The notes: generated by a model not told the origin, from the letters alone. A DNA stretch of 64,000 nucleotides from Solea solea (GCF_958295425.1 NC_081134.1:3335840-3399839); one strand, 5' to 3'; shown: positions 23,501 through 36,480, numbered from the stretch's first letter. Translations and numbers: made by a program.

Positions 23501-23623
23501 CATTGCTCTTGTCGGACAAGAAGGCCATTTCAGTGTCAAAATGAGATGAAGGCATTCTAGTAGGCAGCCAGGTCACAGTGTTGGAGCTAATAACCTCAGA
23601 TGGAGATGATGATCATAGTCCTT
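20525..23623 (-). other. jcad: jcad 3' UTR (probable)
   Basis: AT-rich DNA following the stop codon, free of recognisable transposon text, in contrast to the repeats left of 20.44 kb. Minus-strand AATAAA at 20549-20554 is the furthest good poly(A) signal before the repeats. Nearer signals (for example around 22350) could give shorter forms. Confidence 0.5.
20549..20554 (-). terminator. candidate polyadenylation signal for jcad
   Basis: AATAAA on the minus strand (TTTATT on plus) at the boundary between repeat-free sequence and the composite repeat. Confidence 0.45.
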
Positions 23624-23658
23624 CTACATTGTCCCCACTCGGCTGGGATCATGGGGTT
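23624..23658 (-). CDS. jcad: jcad last coding exon (tiny, 11 codons plus stop)
   Basis: The acceptor TTGTATATCACAG lies above 23658. It reads (E)[10 protein letters not shown] then TAG at 23624-23626. Human JCAD ends DSYDPSRVERV, so the DPSRV core is conserved and confirms the exon, although it is only 35 nt. Without it the main exon would read into the intron and stop after [11 protein letters not shown]. Confidence 0.9.
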
Positions 23659-26600
23659 CTGTGATATACAAGGAGAAGGGTATTTACATAATCACATATT
23701 TCAATTATTCAAATATTGCAAGTTTTGTATTTTACTCTTCATTCTTCATTATATAAAGAAAAGCAGACAATAAAAAGTAAAAATACAACTTTCAATAAGA
23801 AATTGAAAATCACTTATAAAAAAACTTCAAAAATGTTTTTTCATTGAATCTGCTGAGGAGGGTAAAATATCTGCACTCTCTTTGGGCACCATCTTGTGGA
23901 AATTTCTTAAACAGCAAGACCCACTGACAGCTTCTTCATCTCTGATCATTTAAAGTAAGATAAATAAATAAAATCACAGGGATCTTATGTCTAATTGTCT
24001 TGTCTTACCTGAGTGAGATGACGACTCCTCATTTTGTAACACTGTCTCCTTGGAGACCTGCTGTAAATGGCTGACTTCTTGGTCATTCTCCTTATGTCTC
24101 TGAGGATCAGGGTGAGTGTCCTCAACGTGTTCATCCTTGCCCTCCCCATCTGCCTCTGCCTCCCCTTCCCCAGAGTCCGTGCTCCTAAAGCTGAGACGCC
24201 TCACACGATACATAACGTCCACATCTCTCATCCAGGCCAGGCGCTCAACTGCCACCCTTCCAGGAGAAACAGCCAATTTGTTCTGCAATGCTTCGATTCG
24301 GGTGGCTGGACCCCTGCCCCTCCTCTCCCCCTCCAAGCTAAGAGACAACCTGCGGTCTAGGTTTGGCGGAATGGAAAGTGGCAGTCTATCTGGTGGAAAC
24401 TCTGGTAACCCTGGGTGGTCTCGTCCCAACTGAGTCCGTGAACCAATTTTATGCTCTGGGACAGCAAAAGGCTTCTTTTTCTGCTCCTGCTTGTCATCAG
24501 GCATTGAACTGTCTAGTTTCTCACACTCAGTTTGAACCTCTGCTGACTGTTTATCTGCACTGCTTTCGGGGGTTTCTCCTATAATGGCTGCCATTTCTCC
24601 TACATCTACATCTTTAGTTACTTTTTCACCAACTCTCTGTTCCTCTGTGACTTGGAGGTCTGCAGTCACTACATTTGCTGATACAGTAGATGAACTCTCA
24701 TCTGTAGCTTCATGCGCTGGTATGCTCTCAGCAAGATTTCCTGCACACAAATTGTCCAAAGTTTCTGCCTGAGCATTGTCTGTTTTTTCATCCTCTCCCA
24801 CATTTTCCTGCGTCAATGTATGCTGGTTCTTTGTTTCAGCACATACGTCAGACCCTGACTGATTCAAACTGAAGTCATCTGACTCCTCTGTATTAGCATC
24901 TTCTGCTGGGCTTTCTAAGGTAGAACATTGTGGTGGACTGCCATTTTGATTGGCTGAGCTGTCCGAGCTGTTCTCTTCATGAAGTGGAGGCAACGGGCCC
25001 TGTCTCATCTGATTCTCAAGCTCCCTTTTACAGATAGGACAGTCCTCCTCCGAGTCAGCACTGAGATCTTGAAGGGACTCTGAATTGCCTGTGGACGATT
25101 TATCGACATCTGCAGGGTCTCTGGACTGACGCAAAGCCTGGCATATGTCCTCATAATCAGGAGGGCTAGTGAGTGTAGAGGCATCTTGCATGGGCTGCCT
25201 ATCTGCCCACGGCACCTCAGCTGCTGTGGTGTTAGTTGTTGGACTGAAGTCGCAAAGTGGTGTTTCAATAGGCTCATCTGGCAGATCTAATTTTATTGTT
25301 CGGCCATCGTTGCTTCTTCTGCGCGAAAGATGAGTTACAACCCTGTATTCTCTAAAGCCTGTCTCCCGTGGTGGGACAGGGAGTTCCTCCCTTAGCTGCT
25401 TGCTAAAGGTCACCGACTTTGTGGCAGGTCTTGAGAAGGCGCTCTTAACTTCCCTGTATTCTGGGTCAACAGACCAGCTTACTGCGCTGCGCCTAAGGCT
25501 GCTCGGCTTGTTGAGAGGTTCTGATGTCAATCGGATTTTGATACGCTCAGGAATTTGTACAGAACCATTTGGGACTTTATTGCTGGCAGTGCCTAGCTCC
25601 AAGATGTCTTTGTAAGCCTCGTTCAGGTCTTCTATGCACTTGTCCACACTGGGCTGTTTGTTGCTCTGTTGCTGTTGTTGATCCTGGACCTCTTTTTTGA
25701 TGGTCTCCAGCTCTTTTACAGCATCCCATGGCCGCTGGCTGGTTGGTTTTAGTAGATACTGTTCAAATGCCTCCTGCCCAGTGTTTGCTGCTGGTTTGGC
25801 CTCCTCCACATTTCCTGAGGGTGGTACTGCTGGCTGCTGAGCTGTGCTCTTGTTCAGCTGGTTGGAGAAGGTGGCTGTCAGGGAGAAGGCGCTGTTGCTT
25901 GACAGTTTCAGGCTCTTTACCCCCTTCATCGGAAAAGTAAAAGCAGTACCCACTTGACTGCTGTTGTCTGGAGAGTCTTCAGTGCCGGCAGGGACAGGTT
26001 CTTGTTGTGCTTCCTTGTTTTCAGGGTCAGGTTTCTGGACCTCTGGACTAGTTTGTGTCTCCTGGTCTCGATACTGATTTGAAGGCCAGGATCCAGACAG
26101 TTTCAGCTCCTTGTAATGGTTTATTTTAGGGGGTCTACAGGGTACCCTTTTAAACATTTTACTGCTTGCTCTACTGCTTGTTTTGCTGCTTGCTATGCTA
26201 CCAGTTAGTGCTTGCAGCTCAGCTTCAGCTGAAGATGTGCTTTGGAGACTTTGGTTTGTTAAGTGGCCGGTTTTATTATCACTCGGACTGTCTGCTGGGA
26301 CTGGTGACTTCTCATTGTTGTTATTCTGATCACGGATGATCCCAGTAAGCTGTGGAGTAACAGGGACAGACACCAAACAAAAAATTGTCTCACTAAGTCT
26401 CTTTTTTAGATTCTTTGATTTGTCTTTCTCTGGTGGTTCAGGTACCTCCACCTTTTTTACTTCTGTCACAGTTTCAGAGACACCCTGATCAGCCGGCTTA
26501 CATGGAGGAGGTGGTGGTTTACCCAAAATAGATGAAGGCAAAAATTGACTACGGTTTTGTTCTGGAGCTACACTGTCAATTTTTTTGTTTATTCCCCTAT

Positions 26601-29600
26601 TGGACCATCGATTAATACTGTCATTTTCAGTGGGAGCTGTTTTGCGGGCTTCAGTATTGAGAGCTGGCCCCTGTTGGGGAGGAAAGGCACTATCATTTGT
26701 AGATTGTCCTAAATTCTTAGCAGGCGGAATCTCTTTGTTGATGTTGCGGATCTTATCTGAGTCAGTGAGAGAATTTCCGCTAGGCCCTCCTGAGATTTGC
26801 TTTGCTCTTGGTTCTTCAGTGAGTTGACGGGTATGCCCTGGTTGTTCTTCAGGTCCAGAATGCACCTGTTTCCGATGGAGCATACTGCGATCTCCATAGT
26901 GTTCCAGCCATGAACCACTTGCCTGTCTAGACAACCATCTCCCAGGATCTGAGCTGTGCATCTGCAGAGCTTCTGCCCTCCATCTTACGTTTGCAATTTC
27001 ATTGCGGTTGATTGAGACAGATCTTGGTAGTGGGGGTCTTCTATAAGACGGGGGTGGAATGTAGCCAGGGGGCTCCATTCCAGAGATGGTAGAGTGTTGT
27101 GCGAAATAGTCTTGTCTGAAGTCCCCAACCCTTGGATAATACAGAGACCTGTCTTTTTGTTTGGCACCCTGTTCTATAGCAAGCATTTCTGCGCTACCCC
27201 TAGTCTGCTGGTGAATCTCATATGACGGTGGCTTTAAAGGCCTGCTGAACCTGGGCTTTGGTAAAAGTGCAACATGGCTGCTTGGCCCGGCATTCCTACC
27301 CCAACGCTCCCTGCCAACAGCACCACTATAGATATACCTGCTATAGGGCCCAGAAAAGACAGTGCTGTTTATCCTCTGTTGTCTATCAGGTAGGCTAGGC
27401 CTGGATGGAATGAGCTCTCTGCTGACAATTCCATCAGGTGACAAAACTCTGGGGAGAGACTGAGACTTTGCTTTAGTTCTTGGGTGAAAAAAACCCTCAG
27501 GTGTCCTCAAGCGATACTGATCCTTAGACCACCTGTCCCCATCTCCATCTGACAATTGCCTTCCCAGGCCCACAGCAGGCCTCCATTCTTCTGTACCAAG
27601 GCTCTGGCATTTCCTCTCCCCAGTCACCCTCAGCTGACCAGGGGCTGCATCTGGGTCCCTTAGCCAGGAAATGTCCTCCCATAGCTGCTGCGCTTGCCTC
27701 TCTGCCCTGTGTTCCTCTGCTGCAATCAGGGCCTGTGGCCTCCATGCACCAGCAGAGGCCCTCAGCTCCCTGCCATCAGCATAGTCCAAGAGGATGCTGA
27801 AGTCCTGGCCTCGCCTTCGCCAGTAAGAAACGTCCCTGTCCTCATGACTCAGTGGCTCTGAATAAGTCAAACTAGGAACATCGTAAAACCTAAAAAAGAC
27901 AGAAAAGCTCTGCGTTAATAAGGCAGCCACATTGTACAGACAGGGAGTGAGACAAAGACAGACTCTGAAACTAGGTTGGTGTAGTTACTGACAGACACTG
28001 CAAATGATATCTAACACAGTCAAATCAATATTTTTAGTAATCTGTTTATGAAAATTAAAAATCCTTATTTAGTAATTATTCATTATTCTGCAATCCAAGA
28101 ACAAATTGGATTACTCTGTACATTCAGAGTATTAACTTTTTATAAAAAAAATTAATAAATAAAATTAATAAAAATTAATAAAATAACACTATGTTTTGAG
28201 ATTTGAATCAATCTGTCTATCATCTCAAGCATGTATTTGGCTTCGACAGTATTGGCTTTCCGGCGCAACTTAATCAACGAGAGCCAGCACATATAGTATG
28301 AGACAGAAGTGCTTGAGTCAGCGGCTCCAGAGTCCCTTAAAGACACCATGAAATAGTGATGCCACTGCAACGCGATCTGCATATTAAATTGTGCTGACCC
28401 AATCTTACAAGCTGGTCAATGGCCAATTTACCTGATCCGACACAAAAGCAAGTAAAAGAAGCAAACATAGTGTTTAATTGATCACATAACTCAATTAGTG
28501 AGAGCAAACTGAACCTTTTAAGAAAATGCAGCATACAATTTTAATGCAGGGCCACTATGTCACAGAAAAAAACATTAAGGGGAACATTAGAATAAGTGGG
28601 TCTTGCTATATGCCACAAGCATTCCTGTCATTTTGAATACACTTGCTGAAACTAACATAAAATGGCATCGGCGTCACAAGTGACGGTTGGCAGGTTAAAA
28701 AAAATCGGTGTGATATAGCACTGCTGCTTGGAGATCATTTTAGTTGCACATCCATATTTACTTCCTAAGTGCAGGATGTAATGCATGTTGCACTGCCAAA
28801 ACAATTACATTAGAGGTAGCGCAGTATATCATAACAGATTAAGTCTAAAATCCAGAGGGTCACTTCTTTGTGTTAAAGAGGGTCATTTGTTAAATTACAC
28901 TGTAATTTCTAATTTCCTCAAGCAACAGCAGTAATTTTCTTGCTGTCGTGGAGGAGCACTGCTGAAGGAGGCAGCGGAAACACTGGGAAAATCTACAAAT
29001 ATCCCCCAGGTCATCAGTCACATCTGAGCATGCTTGTCACTTATATGGAACGAGCGAGGGTGGATTTGAAATCCTTGCTGAAATTCAAACGTAACCATCA
29101 GCTCCTTCAAATAAAATAAATCAGAAATTGTATTTTGTCAGGGCAACAAGAGCTGAGCAATTTTTAGGAAAAATATTGTTTTTACAAAGTTTAATATTTA
29201 CTGTAATACATTTGAAATGTGATGAAGCATTACCACATTACTACTCCATATTCTAATGCAATTAGGGCTGCAATGATTAATCGATTACTAAATTACTCTG
29301 TTTGAGTGTTTTTTAAATAATTAAAACATTTTCAGCTTCTTAAATGTGAATATTTACTGGTTTCTTTGCTCCATATAACAAAGAAATCATTAAAACTGAA
29401 TAATTTTGGTTTGTGGACAAAACAAGACATTTGAGAACATCGTCATTTTCAGGTTTGGGAAACACCAATCAAAATTTTTCATGCTGTTCATGGACCAAGC
29501 AACTAATCGATTAATCGAGAAAATAAACGACAATTTAAATGATTATGAAAATAAATGTAAGTTGCAATAGTACTTTTTTTTTTTTTTTTTTTAATTTGTA

Positions 29601-30933
29601 CAGTTCTTAGAACAATATCAACAATGAATTGGTTTTTGATTATTACATTGTTTCAAATTGCAATTTCAATTTGAAAACAATTAATTGTTCAGCCTTAACA
29701 GTTCTGTGAAAAAAAAGAAATAATAGAAAACATAACCACACACACACACACATATGTATATACATATATATACGTGTGTATATATATATATATATACACA
29801 TGTATATATATATATATATATATATACATATATACACAATATATGTATGTATATATATATATTGTGTATATATGTATATATATATATATATATATACATA
29901 TATACACAATATATGTAGGGAGAATATAAAATTAGCCCTTTTTAAGAGCTCCATTTCCCAATTTAATCACCTGCACTGAATCACTGCGCGAGTCTCTATA
30001 CATTGAGGCAGCAAAGTCAACGGCTCATTCTCGGCAACAGCATATGCTACTGTATGGCTGAGGGGAGCCACACTGTGCACACTTGCCCAGCAACATGCTT
30101 ACATCACAAAGCACGTGCTGGGGTGTGATTCAGTGTGCCAGTGTTTACAGTGGAGTGATTACGCGCCTGTCTTGAGGCATGTTTAGTCCTCCTCACTCAG
30201 TTTGCACTGTGTAGCGCTGCAATTCACATCTGCCTCCTGCCTCAAGAAGGCTGCGGAGACGCACCGGTGCATGATTGGGATCCGCAGAGACACAAGTCAC
30301 CTCTCCCGTGCACACATGTAAACAATTCTGAGAGCAAAGGCACCTTTCATAATTCCTGATATCTGTATGTCAGCGGTGCTGCTGCAGCCACAGTGTTCTG
30401 CAGCTCTGGAAGGAGGGGAAAGGGAAGAGGAGAGAGGAGGAGGAAAAAAAAAAAAAAGCCCTACGCAGTGCAGACTCAGTTTTGCATGCAATACTGAAGG
30501 GCCCAAGTGAGAAGAGGGGGAGACATGGGGGAAAAAAGGGGGGTAAAGGGTGTGGGGGATTGTAAAAGAGAGGGAAAAAATATACTCACCCACTATCAGT
30601 GGCGAGAGAATCACCCAAGGGCTGAGCATCACCTAGGATACCAATGCCGATGCCGATTCCGATGCCGAGTTCTTTTCTCCTTAGGTTCCTTTCAATGCCC
30701 TCGCTGTCTATGGGGTGGTAACCCTTCACCAGTGCCTGCCTAGTGCCGTAGATACCTGTGATGGACGCCCCCCTGTCTGCCTCGTACCCGTTGAGTGTCC
30801 CCCGGGCAACCCTGTTGTCCACAAGTTCACGCTGGCAGTCAGCAGGGCGCTTGTCGTAAGGCGTGGCAGAGGGAGGTCCGCTTCTGGGCAATTTATATCC
30901 GTGCGAAATGAGAAGGTCCTCCACGCTGTACAT
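23624..30933 (-). CDS. jcad: jcad (junctional cadherin 5-associated protein), complete coding sequence in three exons
   Basis: JCAD (KIAA1462) is a largely disordered protein of endothelial cell-cell junctions that colocalises with VE-cadherin and influences Hippo/YAP and angiogenic signalling. Coding exons are 30933-30590, 27889-24009 and 23658-23624. Phases match (GG|G, G|AA) and give 1,419 residues, against about 1,359 in human. Blocks shared with human JCAD, in order: [15 protein letters not shown] at the start; [110 protein letters not shown]...SPGR; and the terminal HDPSRV. Polyproline ([10 protein letters not shown]) and polyglutamine (QQQQQ) runs are present. The start is firm: it has an ACCACCATG context and the conserved N-terminus. 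The order and orientation relative to svil match human 10p11.23. Confidence 0.97.
24009..27889 (-). CDS. jcad: jcad main coding exon (3,881 nt)
   Basis: The acceptor TCTTTTTTAG lies above 27889 and the donor GTAAGA at 24003-24008. It encodes about 1,294 residues, over 90% of the protein, uninterrupted. The composition is polar and Ser/Pro/Glu-rich with scattered conserved aromatic and proline motifs. One CPICKREL motif (CxxC) is present, in the region read at about 25010-25040. Confidence 0.97.
29268..29572 (-). mobile_element. MITE of the TAGAGCTG family, diverged but near full length
   Basis: Starts TAGGGCTGCAATGATTAATC and ends AATGTAAGTTGCAATAGTA. It shares TTAAATGTGAATATT and GTGGACAAAACAAGACATTT with the other copies. 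Confidence 0.75.
29738..29920. repeat. alternating AT/CA array with internal palindromes
   Basis: (CA)n followed by long TA runs and three TATACACAATATATGTA-like segments, two of them inverted about a centre near 29857. This could extrude as a cruciform. Confidence 0.85.
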
Positions 30934-30952
30934 GGTGGTGTCTCTCTCACTT
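30590..30952 (-). CDS. jcad: jcad first coding exon (ATG at 30931-30933)
   Basis: The acceptor CTTTGCCCTCCTGCCCAG lies above 30952 and the donor GTGAGT at 30584-30589. Nineteen bases of 5' UTR precede ATG in an ACCACC context. It encodes [15 protein letters not shown], the hallmark JCAD N-terminus, and about 100 further residues. These include five Gly-Ile dipeptides (residues 90-99) from an ATGCCG-like hexanucleotide repeat at about 30637-30666. Confidence 0.95.
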
Positions 30953-31709
30953 CTGGGCAGGAGGGCAAAGGTGGGTGTGTTGCCTTATGCGCAGTGCTGC
31001 TGGTGAAAGCTGGAGCACGTTTGCTCAGCAGAGGCCATCACTAAGGGAGAGGACAGGGGAGTGAAGAGGGAACACATGGACAGATTATTTCTGCACGCAC
31101 ACAAATGGAGGATTTGTGGCATTTTCTCGACTTTTTCCCCCAACATGTGCCGTGATGAAAGTCAGCGAGCGTTTTATTTTTTCCCCAAATTAAACACAAA
31201 GGTGTCAAACGTGGCTCGGTCTTTTGTGCAGACATAATTCGTGTCTCCAACAGCAACTCTGACGTACGCGGCTGAAAGATTTAAAGGTGCACACAGCAAA
31301 ATTTAAGATCACATCTTTTTATAGTTGCTCTGCAGTTAGGGCTGTCACAGTGTTGTCATGCCCACTGCGGAGTCAAAGTCATCACTGTTCTGTATTGTTT
31401 TTTTGTTTTTTTATCTGTTCAGTAACAACAGATGTCAGCAGTTTGTCTCAAACAAAGCAGATCTAAAAACGGAATTATCAAAAATATGAAAGACTAATTT
31501 TCCTTTAGCAATCAACGTACAATCTATACATCCAAGAATATGTTGCATATTAATCCACACAGGAGACAGAGTACATGCCCACAGATATAAAATATACAGA
31601 TCTATTTTCATTAAAATGCTAATGTAAAGATTGTTCTGTTATTTTGTTTATGTTGGCGTCAGGTGCAATGATGGCTGTACCCCTGCACAGTGGATCAGGC
31701 CCGGTTCCC

Positions 31710-31925
31710 TCTAGGGCTGCAACGTTAAGATTTCTGATTTTTCTGCATCTTAAATGTGACTATTTTCTGGTTTCTTTGCTTCATGTAACACAGACACTCA
31801 TTACAACTGAATCATTTTTGGTTTGTGGACAAAACAAGACATCTGTGAACATCATCATTTTCAGGTTTGGTAAAAACGGATCGACATTTTCCGACAAGTA
31901 TTGCTGCTTTATAGTCATTGTAGAT
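31710..31925 (-). mobile_element. MITE fragment of the TAGAGCTG family
   Basis: CTAGGGCTGCAACG start, then TCTTAAATGTGACTATTTTC and GTGGACAAAACAAGACATCT. The far end is lost. Confidence 0.65.
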
Positions 31926-32663
31926 AGGGCTGGACCAAAATTGTTATCACAATAGAAGATTTCCAAGTCGATAATTATTCAGACTAGTTGACTAAATTAA
32001 ATTTTTGACTAAAATCGACTAAAGATTGACTTTTGTACCTGAGTAAAAACAGTTAAGTGTGGTTTTAAACGTCCTTATTGACATAAACGAGCACTTGTGT
32101 GAGAAACATTGCACATTGTGTGTGTGGAATATATATAACCAATGACATTGTTATGTATTTTTATTGAATTCTTGCCCATTGTGCTAATTGTAAATGAAAA
32201 TCCTTTGTTTGTATGGACAGATTTTCCATTTTATTTGACACCTGTGGCACCGTGAGTGATCTCCCATCAGATCAGCAGATTAGGCTGAGATCAGATGTCT
32301 CTGAACAAATAAGCCATGCAATAAAAAGTCTATAAAAGTGTCGATTTTCATAGTTTTCCAAAATTAGCCCTTTATATATGAACTTTAGGTAATGACCTTG
32401 CCGTACAGAGGCCATCATTTTTCATGCTTCTCCTTCTCCAGCAGTCTGGAAGGAAAGTCTCATCATTAGATGTCACTAAATCTTACATACTTGACCTTTA
32501 ATGACGTGTTTTAATTCTACTCTATTTCTCTCCTCCTCTTCCTCACATATACTATACACTGGTATTGTGACGTTAGATGACTCTAATTATTAGTATTATT
32601 ATTCAATAATAATGCTCACATACCCTGGTATATACAGTCGAACAGTATTTCGGATTTTCCTCC

Positions 32664-32728
32664 AAGTACCATCGCAGGAAGCTCACGTACCACTGGTGGT
32701 GCACGTACCACACTTTGAGAACCGTGGC
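32664..32728 (-). mobile_element. fragment of the GGTTCTCAAACT hAT-like family
   Basis: On the minus strand it reads GGTTCTCAAAGTGTGGTACG followed by the GTACCACCAGTGGTACG-like text of the element at 16366. Confidence 0.6.
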
Positions 32729-34249
32729 CAGGAGACAATGTTGTCCACTTGCTTGTTACCAAAATGGCTTTAACGTAACGACTGCAACATTTAGAGTATT
32801 TAAAGCACTGGGTTGCCGACATCGTGATTCGTTTTCCTCGTCGTCTAAAACATGATTACAATAAAAGTTGTGATTTATCCTCCGGTTTCAAGGAGGAACA
32901 TCTGTCATCAGTCAGCACGTTCACTTTTATTGTTCTCTTGACACGCAGAACAGCATTTAGACGGCAACACTAATGTAGGGATGTAACTATTAATTACTTT
33001 ACGTCCATTTAACAACTGTGAATAACCGTGCGTGTGGAAACGACAAGGGAAGTTCTTCTTCATTAAGTAAAAACAAGAGCTTGAATACCTTTACCATGTT
33101 GTCAGATACATTCCTGCTAACTAAACAAGACTGCACACATTCTCTGTACCCAGACAGGAAATTGAATATTCAATAAATCACTACATATAATGTATACTGC
33201 CCCCTTTTTCCTCCATGCTGTGTCAGCATGTGTGGTTAAATTTGGTACGTTGCCAACATCACTTGTGTCATAATGGCATCAAGAAAAATATGGTACATTT
33301 ATTACTTGTAATTAAAGTGATTGAGTCCCCGGTTCATATAATCCATTTCAAAGTTAATGACTAGGAAAAAGCAAAAATGCAGCAGAAACTCGGATGAAAA
33401 TTAATAAAAATAAGGAAAAACAAACACACACGACATGGACGTTAATTCTCCTTTAGCGTGATCCTTAAATGAATCAATTCATCGACTCATTCATCCATCC
33501 ATTCATCATTTCTAAACCTTTAAGCACATTAAGCTCATATTGTATTGACTGGATTCCTTTTAACTTTATGACTTTGAAAACAAAATCAAACTATTAGTAT
33601 AATTTAACCTATTAGTCTGAATCTTTACTACTTTTTTCTCCTTGCTATGTTTGCTCAAGATTTAGATGAATTTACTTTATTTCTTTAAGATAACTTACAA
33701 ATAGCAAAGTTAAATGAACTTGTTTTTTCCAAGTGAAGGCTACAACACAAATAATCCATAAATTGTCAATATCTATACACACAAATTTGTAAAAAAAATT
33801 GTTCTGCTAATATTTTACCAAATACTTCAACACTTTCCTGATTATCACAGTTATTTTGGTCAGGATAATTGTCTAATAATTGATCAGTTTCTGTTGTAAA
33901 TGATCTGTATTATTTAGATTTACTGTTACAAATGTTGATATTGGTATTGTACGTCTATTATTTACTTATTATAAATGATTCAGCCTTAATCTGCTATTTT
34001 ATTGATTCATGTACTAGTATACAGTATATTTCAGTGAGAAGATAATAATTTTTTCTTTCAACAACTTTACATTAGGTGACTAATCACTGCAGATCCAAGA
34101 AAGTCATGAGTTTTCAACCAGTTTTCAAAAACTAAAACTAAACTGGTAAATAGTTGTTGTTTTTTTTATCACAATGTAATAATAATCAATGTATTAACTT
34201 AATGCCTTAATTTCTATCCCTAATTTTAAAAAAAATAAATAAATTCAGG

Positions 34250-34470
34250 GCTGCAAATATTTCTGTTATCAATGAATCTGTTGATTATTTTCTTCAATTC
34301 ACTTTTTTTTACCAGAACTCGAAATGACTTATTTTGTCCACAAACTAATGATATTCATTTTCCTGCCACGAAGAAACCAGGAACATACTCACATTTAAGT
34401 GACACAAAAAGGCCCACTCACACTCAATATTCAAAGTAGTCAGCAGTTCATTTAGTCACTGATTACTCAG
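34250..34470 (+). mobile_element. strongly diverged MITE fragment
   Basis: GGGCTGCAAATATTTCTGTT, then GTTGATTATTTTCTTCAATT and TATTTTGTCCACAAACT, matching the TAGAGCTG family in order. Confidence 0.5.
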
Positions 34471-36401
34471 TTAAATGCTGCAGCGTCAATTTAAAATAAA
34501 ACATCTTCTCCCCTCCTCTGACCTCAAGGTGACCTTAATGTTTCTCTCACTTCTTAACTTTGTGCACTTTGCAGTCAGGAGGTCGCCTCGTTCCTGGACG
34601 CTTATTTCACTCTGTGCGCTTCACAGGAACAATTGTGATCAGTCAGAAAGGCTGGAGGTAATTCATATAATCCAGATGTATCAGGCTCGGCGGAACACCA
34701 TCACCACCCTGTGTGCTGTGTTTTTGAGACTATATTTTCAAGGACGACACAAGTGGAAATGAATTGTCGTCACTGACTGTAGACGAGCGTTCACAGAGTC
34801 TAAAATTAAACATTAAACACGACAAAAATCAGCGTCTCTGATGTGAATGGAAAGTGTGGCGAATGCAGCAAAAAAAAAAAAAAAAAAAAAGATCGATTCA
34901 AGGGCTTAAATCCATGAGCAGTCATGAGTGGGAAAGATACAGACGAATCTTCTTTTAACAAAAGAGTGTGAGAGTGACCCAGACACCATGGCCCTTTTTT
35001 TGACAAGGTCACAGCCTCAAATGATCACAGTGCAAATGTGGCACTTTTTCTTTTTTTGCATAGCAACAACAACAACAACGCATCACATGTTTATTTCAGC
35101 AACGTACATGAGTGAGACGTACAGCACTGGGGGCATGCGTGAGTGCAGTGAGAGGTAACTACAGTATGAGAGTTAAAAAAAAAAAAAAAAAAAGTTGCTG
35201 CTGGTGTTTTGTCATCAATTAATCATTCAATGTCAGTCTCTGCTTTCACGAAAAACAAACACGTCTATTTTTGGGCGCAGACGCTGTCAGTGATAACTTT
35301 CCTGCAAAAACCACAACTACATTTTGCTTTAAACTTTTTCTTTTTTCTTTTTTAAATGTGCTTTTATTGTCCAAACAATCTCTCAGGAGCTGAAGCACGC
35401 AGACGGTGGTTGAGAATGTACAGGCAGGCGTATAGGCAGACTGCATACACAGGTAGTGGCCACTGTAACACATCAGCACTAGCAGGCAGCCAGCACCACC
35501 CTAACTGCTTAGGGAGTGTACCTACATCTTATCTTACCTAGTGATAGGGAAAACAAGAGCAGCCACACCATCAGGCTCACTCATCGCATGCAAACTCACT
35601 CAAGTTGTGCACATTTTGGTTTCCACACATCAACACCATCCCTGAAAACAGCCTCTCTCTATATGAATGAATAATGACTGTGAAATAGATCCACATGTAT
35701 CATAACACAAGAGTTATCAATAATACATCACTGTTGGAGGAATATCTGAGTCCGTGCATGGATACAGTGTCTGTATGTATGTGATCAGCTATAGGCTGCA
35801 TGCTGCAGTGCATGTGGCACAGCCTACATTTAAAAAAAAAAAAAACTGACTGCTATGAGATGATTTTTTTTTTTTTTTTTTCTAAACCAATACCTGCTTC
35901 ACCCGGTCAGTGCCGCAAACCCCCCCTCTCTCTCTCTCGCTCTCTACCTGCACGCACTCCTAAGTTGAAGATCAGTCAGTCAATCAGCGGTCATGTTTTG
36001 GGCGAAATCATAGCCTCCCCTCCCCAGTTGCATTTTTTTTTGTCCCCCCCCCCCACTCCCACGAGAAATGCACGCATGCAGCCGGGAAGAAGGCGCTCAT
36101 GCTCCGCAGCTGCAGCAGCAGCATCAGCAGCATCTGTGTCGAAGGGCGAACATTTCTGAGGTGTGTGCAAGTTGACGCGCGGTTAACGAGGAGAGGCTTT
36201 TTGCAGATGAGTGTTTACCAGGCTCTTCTGCTGCCCCCCCCACCCCACCCGCGCTCACTCTCTCTCACACACACACACATACACAAACCCCTCCCTGGAA
36301 AATCAACCTGACATGGAGGAAGCAGCATGCAGCAAAAAAAAAAAAAGCAGAGCAAAAAGAAAAAATGCATAAAAGGGCGTAAATATGTAACAGGCGCATA
36401 C

Positions 36402-36480
36402 CTGAGAAGATGCGTTTGGCGCGGCCGTCGCAGTTCCCCTGCGCCCAGCTTCAGCACTGCACACAGCCTGATCCTGATCC
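36402..36480 (-). other. jcad: jcad untranslated first exon (5' boundary approximate)
   Basis: Splice donor CTTCTCAG|GTATGCGCC on the minus strand defines the left edge at 36402. The sequence is GC- and CpG-rich compared with its surroundings. It would join to the acceptor above 30952. The transcription start is not visible; about 36480 is a guess from the CCAAT box upstream. Confidence 0.5.

Larger units (their letters stand above)
27890..30589. other. jcad intron between coding exons 1 and 2
   Basis: 2.7 kb with a MITE copy (29268-29572), an AT-rich alternating array (29738-29920) and unique DNA. No gene was seen. Confidence 0.6.
30953..36401. other. jcad intron 1 (5.4 kb)
   Basis: Contains MITE fragments (31710-31925, 34250-34470), a short hAT-like fragment (about 32664-32728), poly-A tracts at 34870-34890 and 35175-35193, and AT-rich unique DNA. 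The stretch 34490-34760 is of balanced composition with no repeat text and could be regulatory. That is unsupported without alignment. Confidence 0.5.

Noticed and set aside
23376..23576. 66-codon minus-strand ORF downstream of the jcad stop
   Set aside because: It lies in the 3' UTR and has no resemblance to JCAD. The conserved DPSRV end with a stop at 23624 defines the terminus.
29643..29979. Tyr/Ile-rich ORFs on both strands
   Set aside because: They are the translation of the TA/CA microsatellite.
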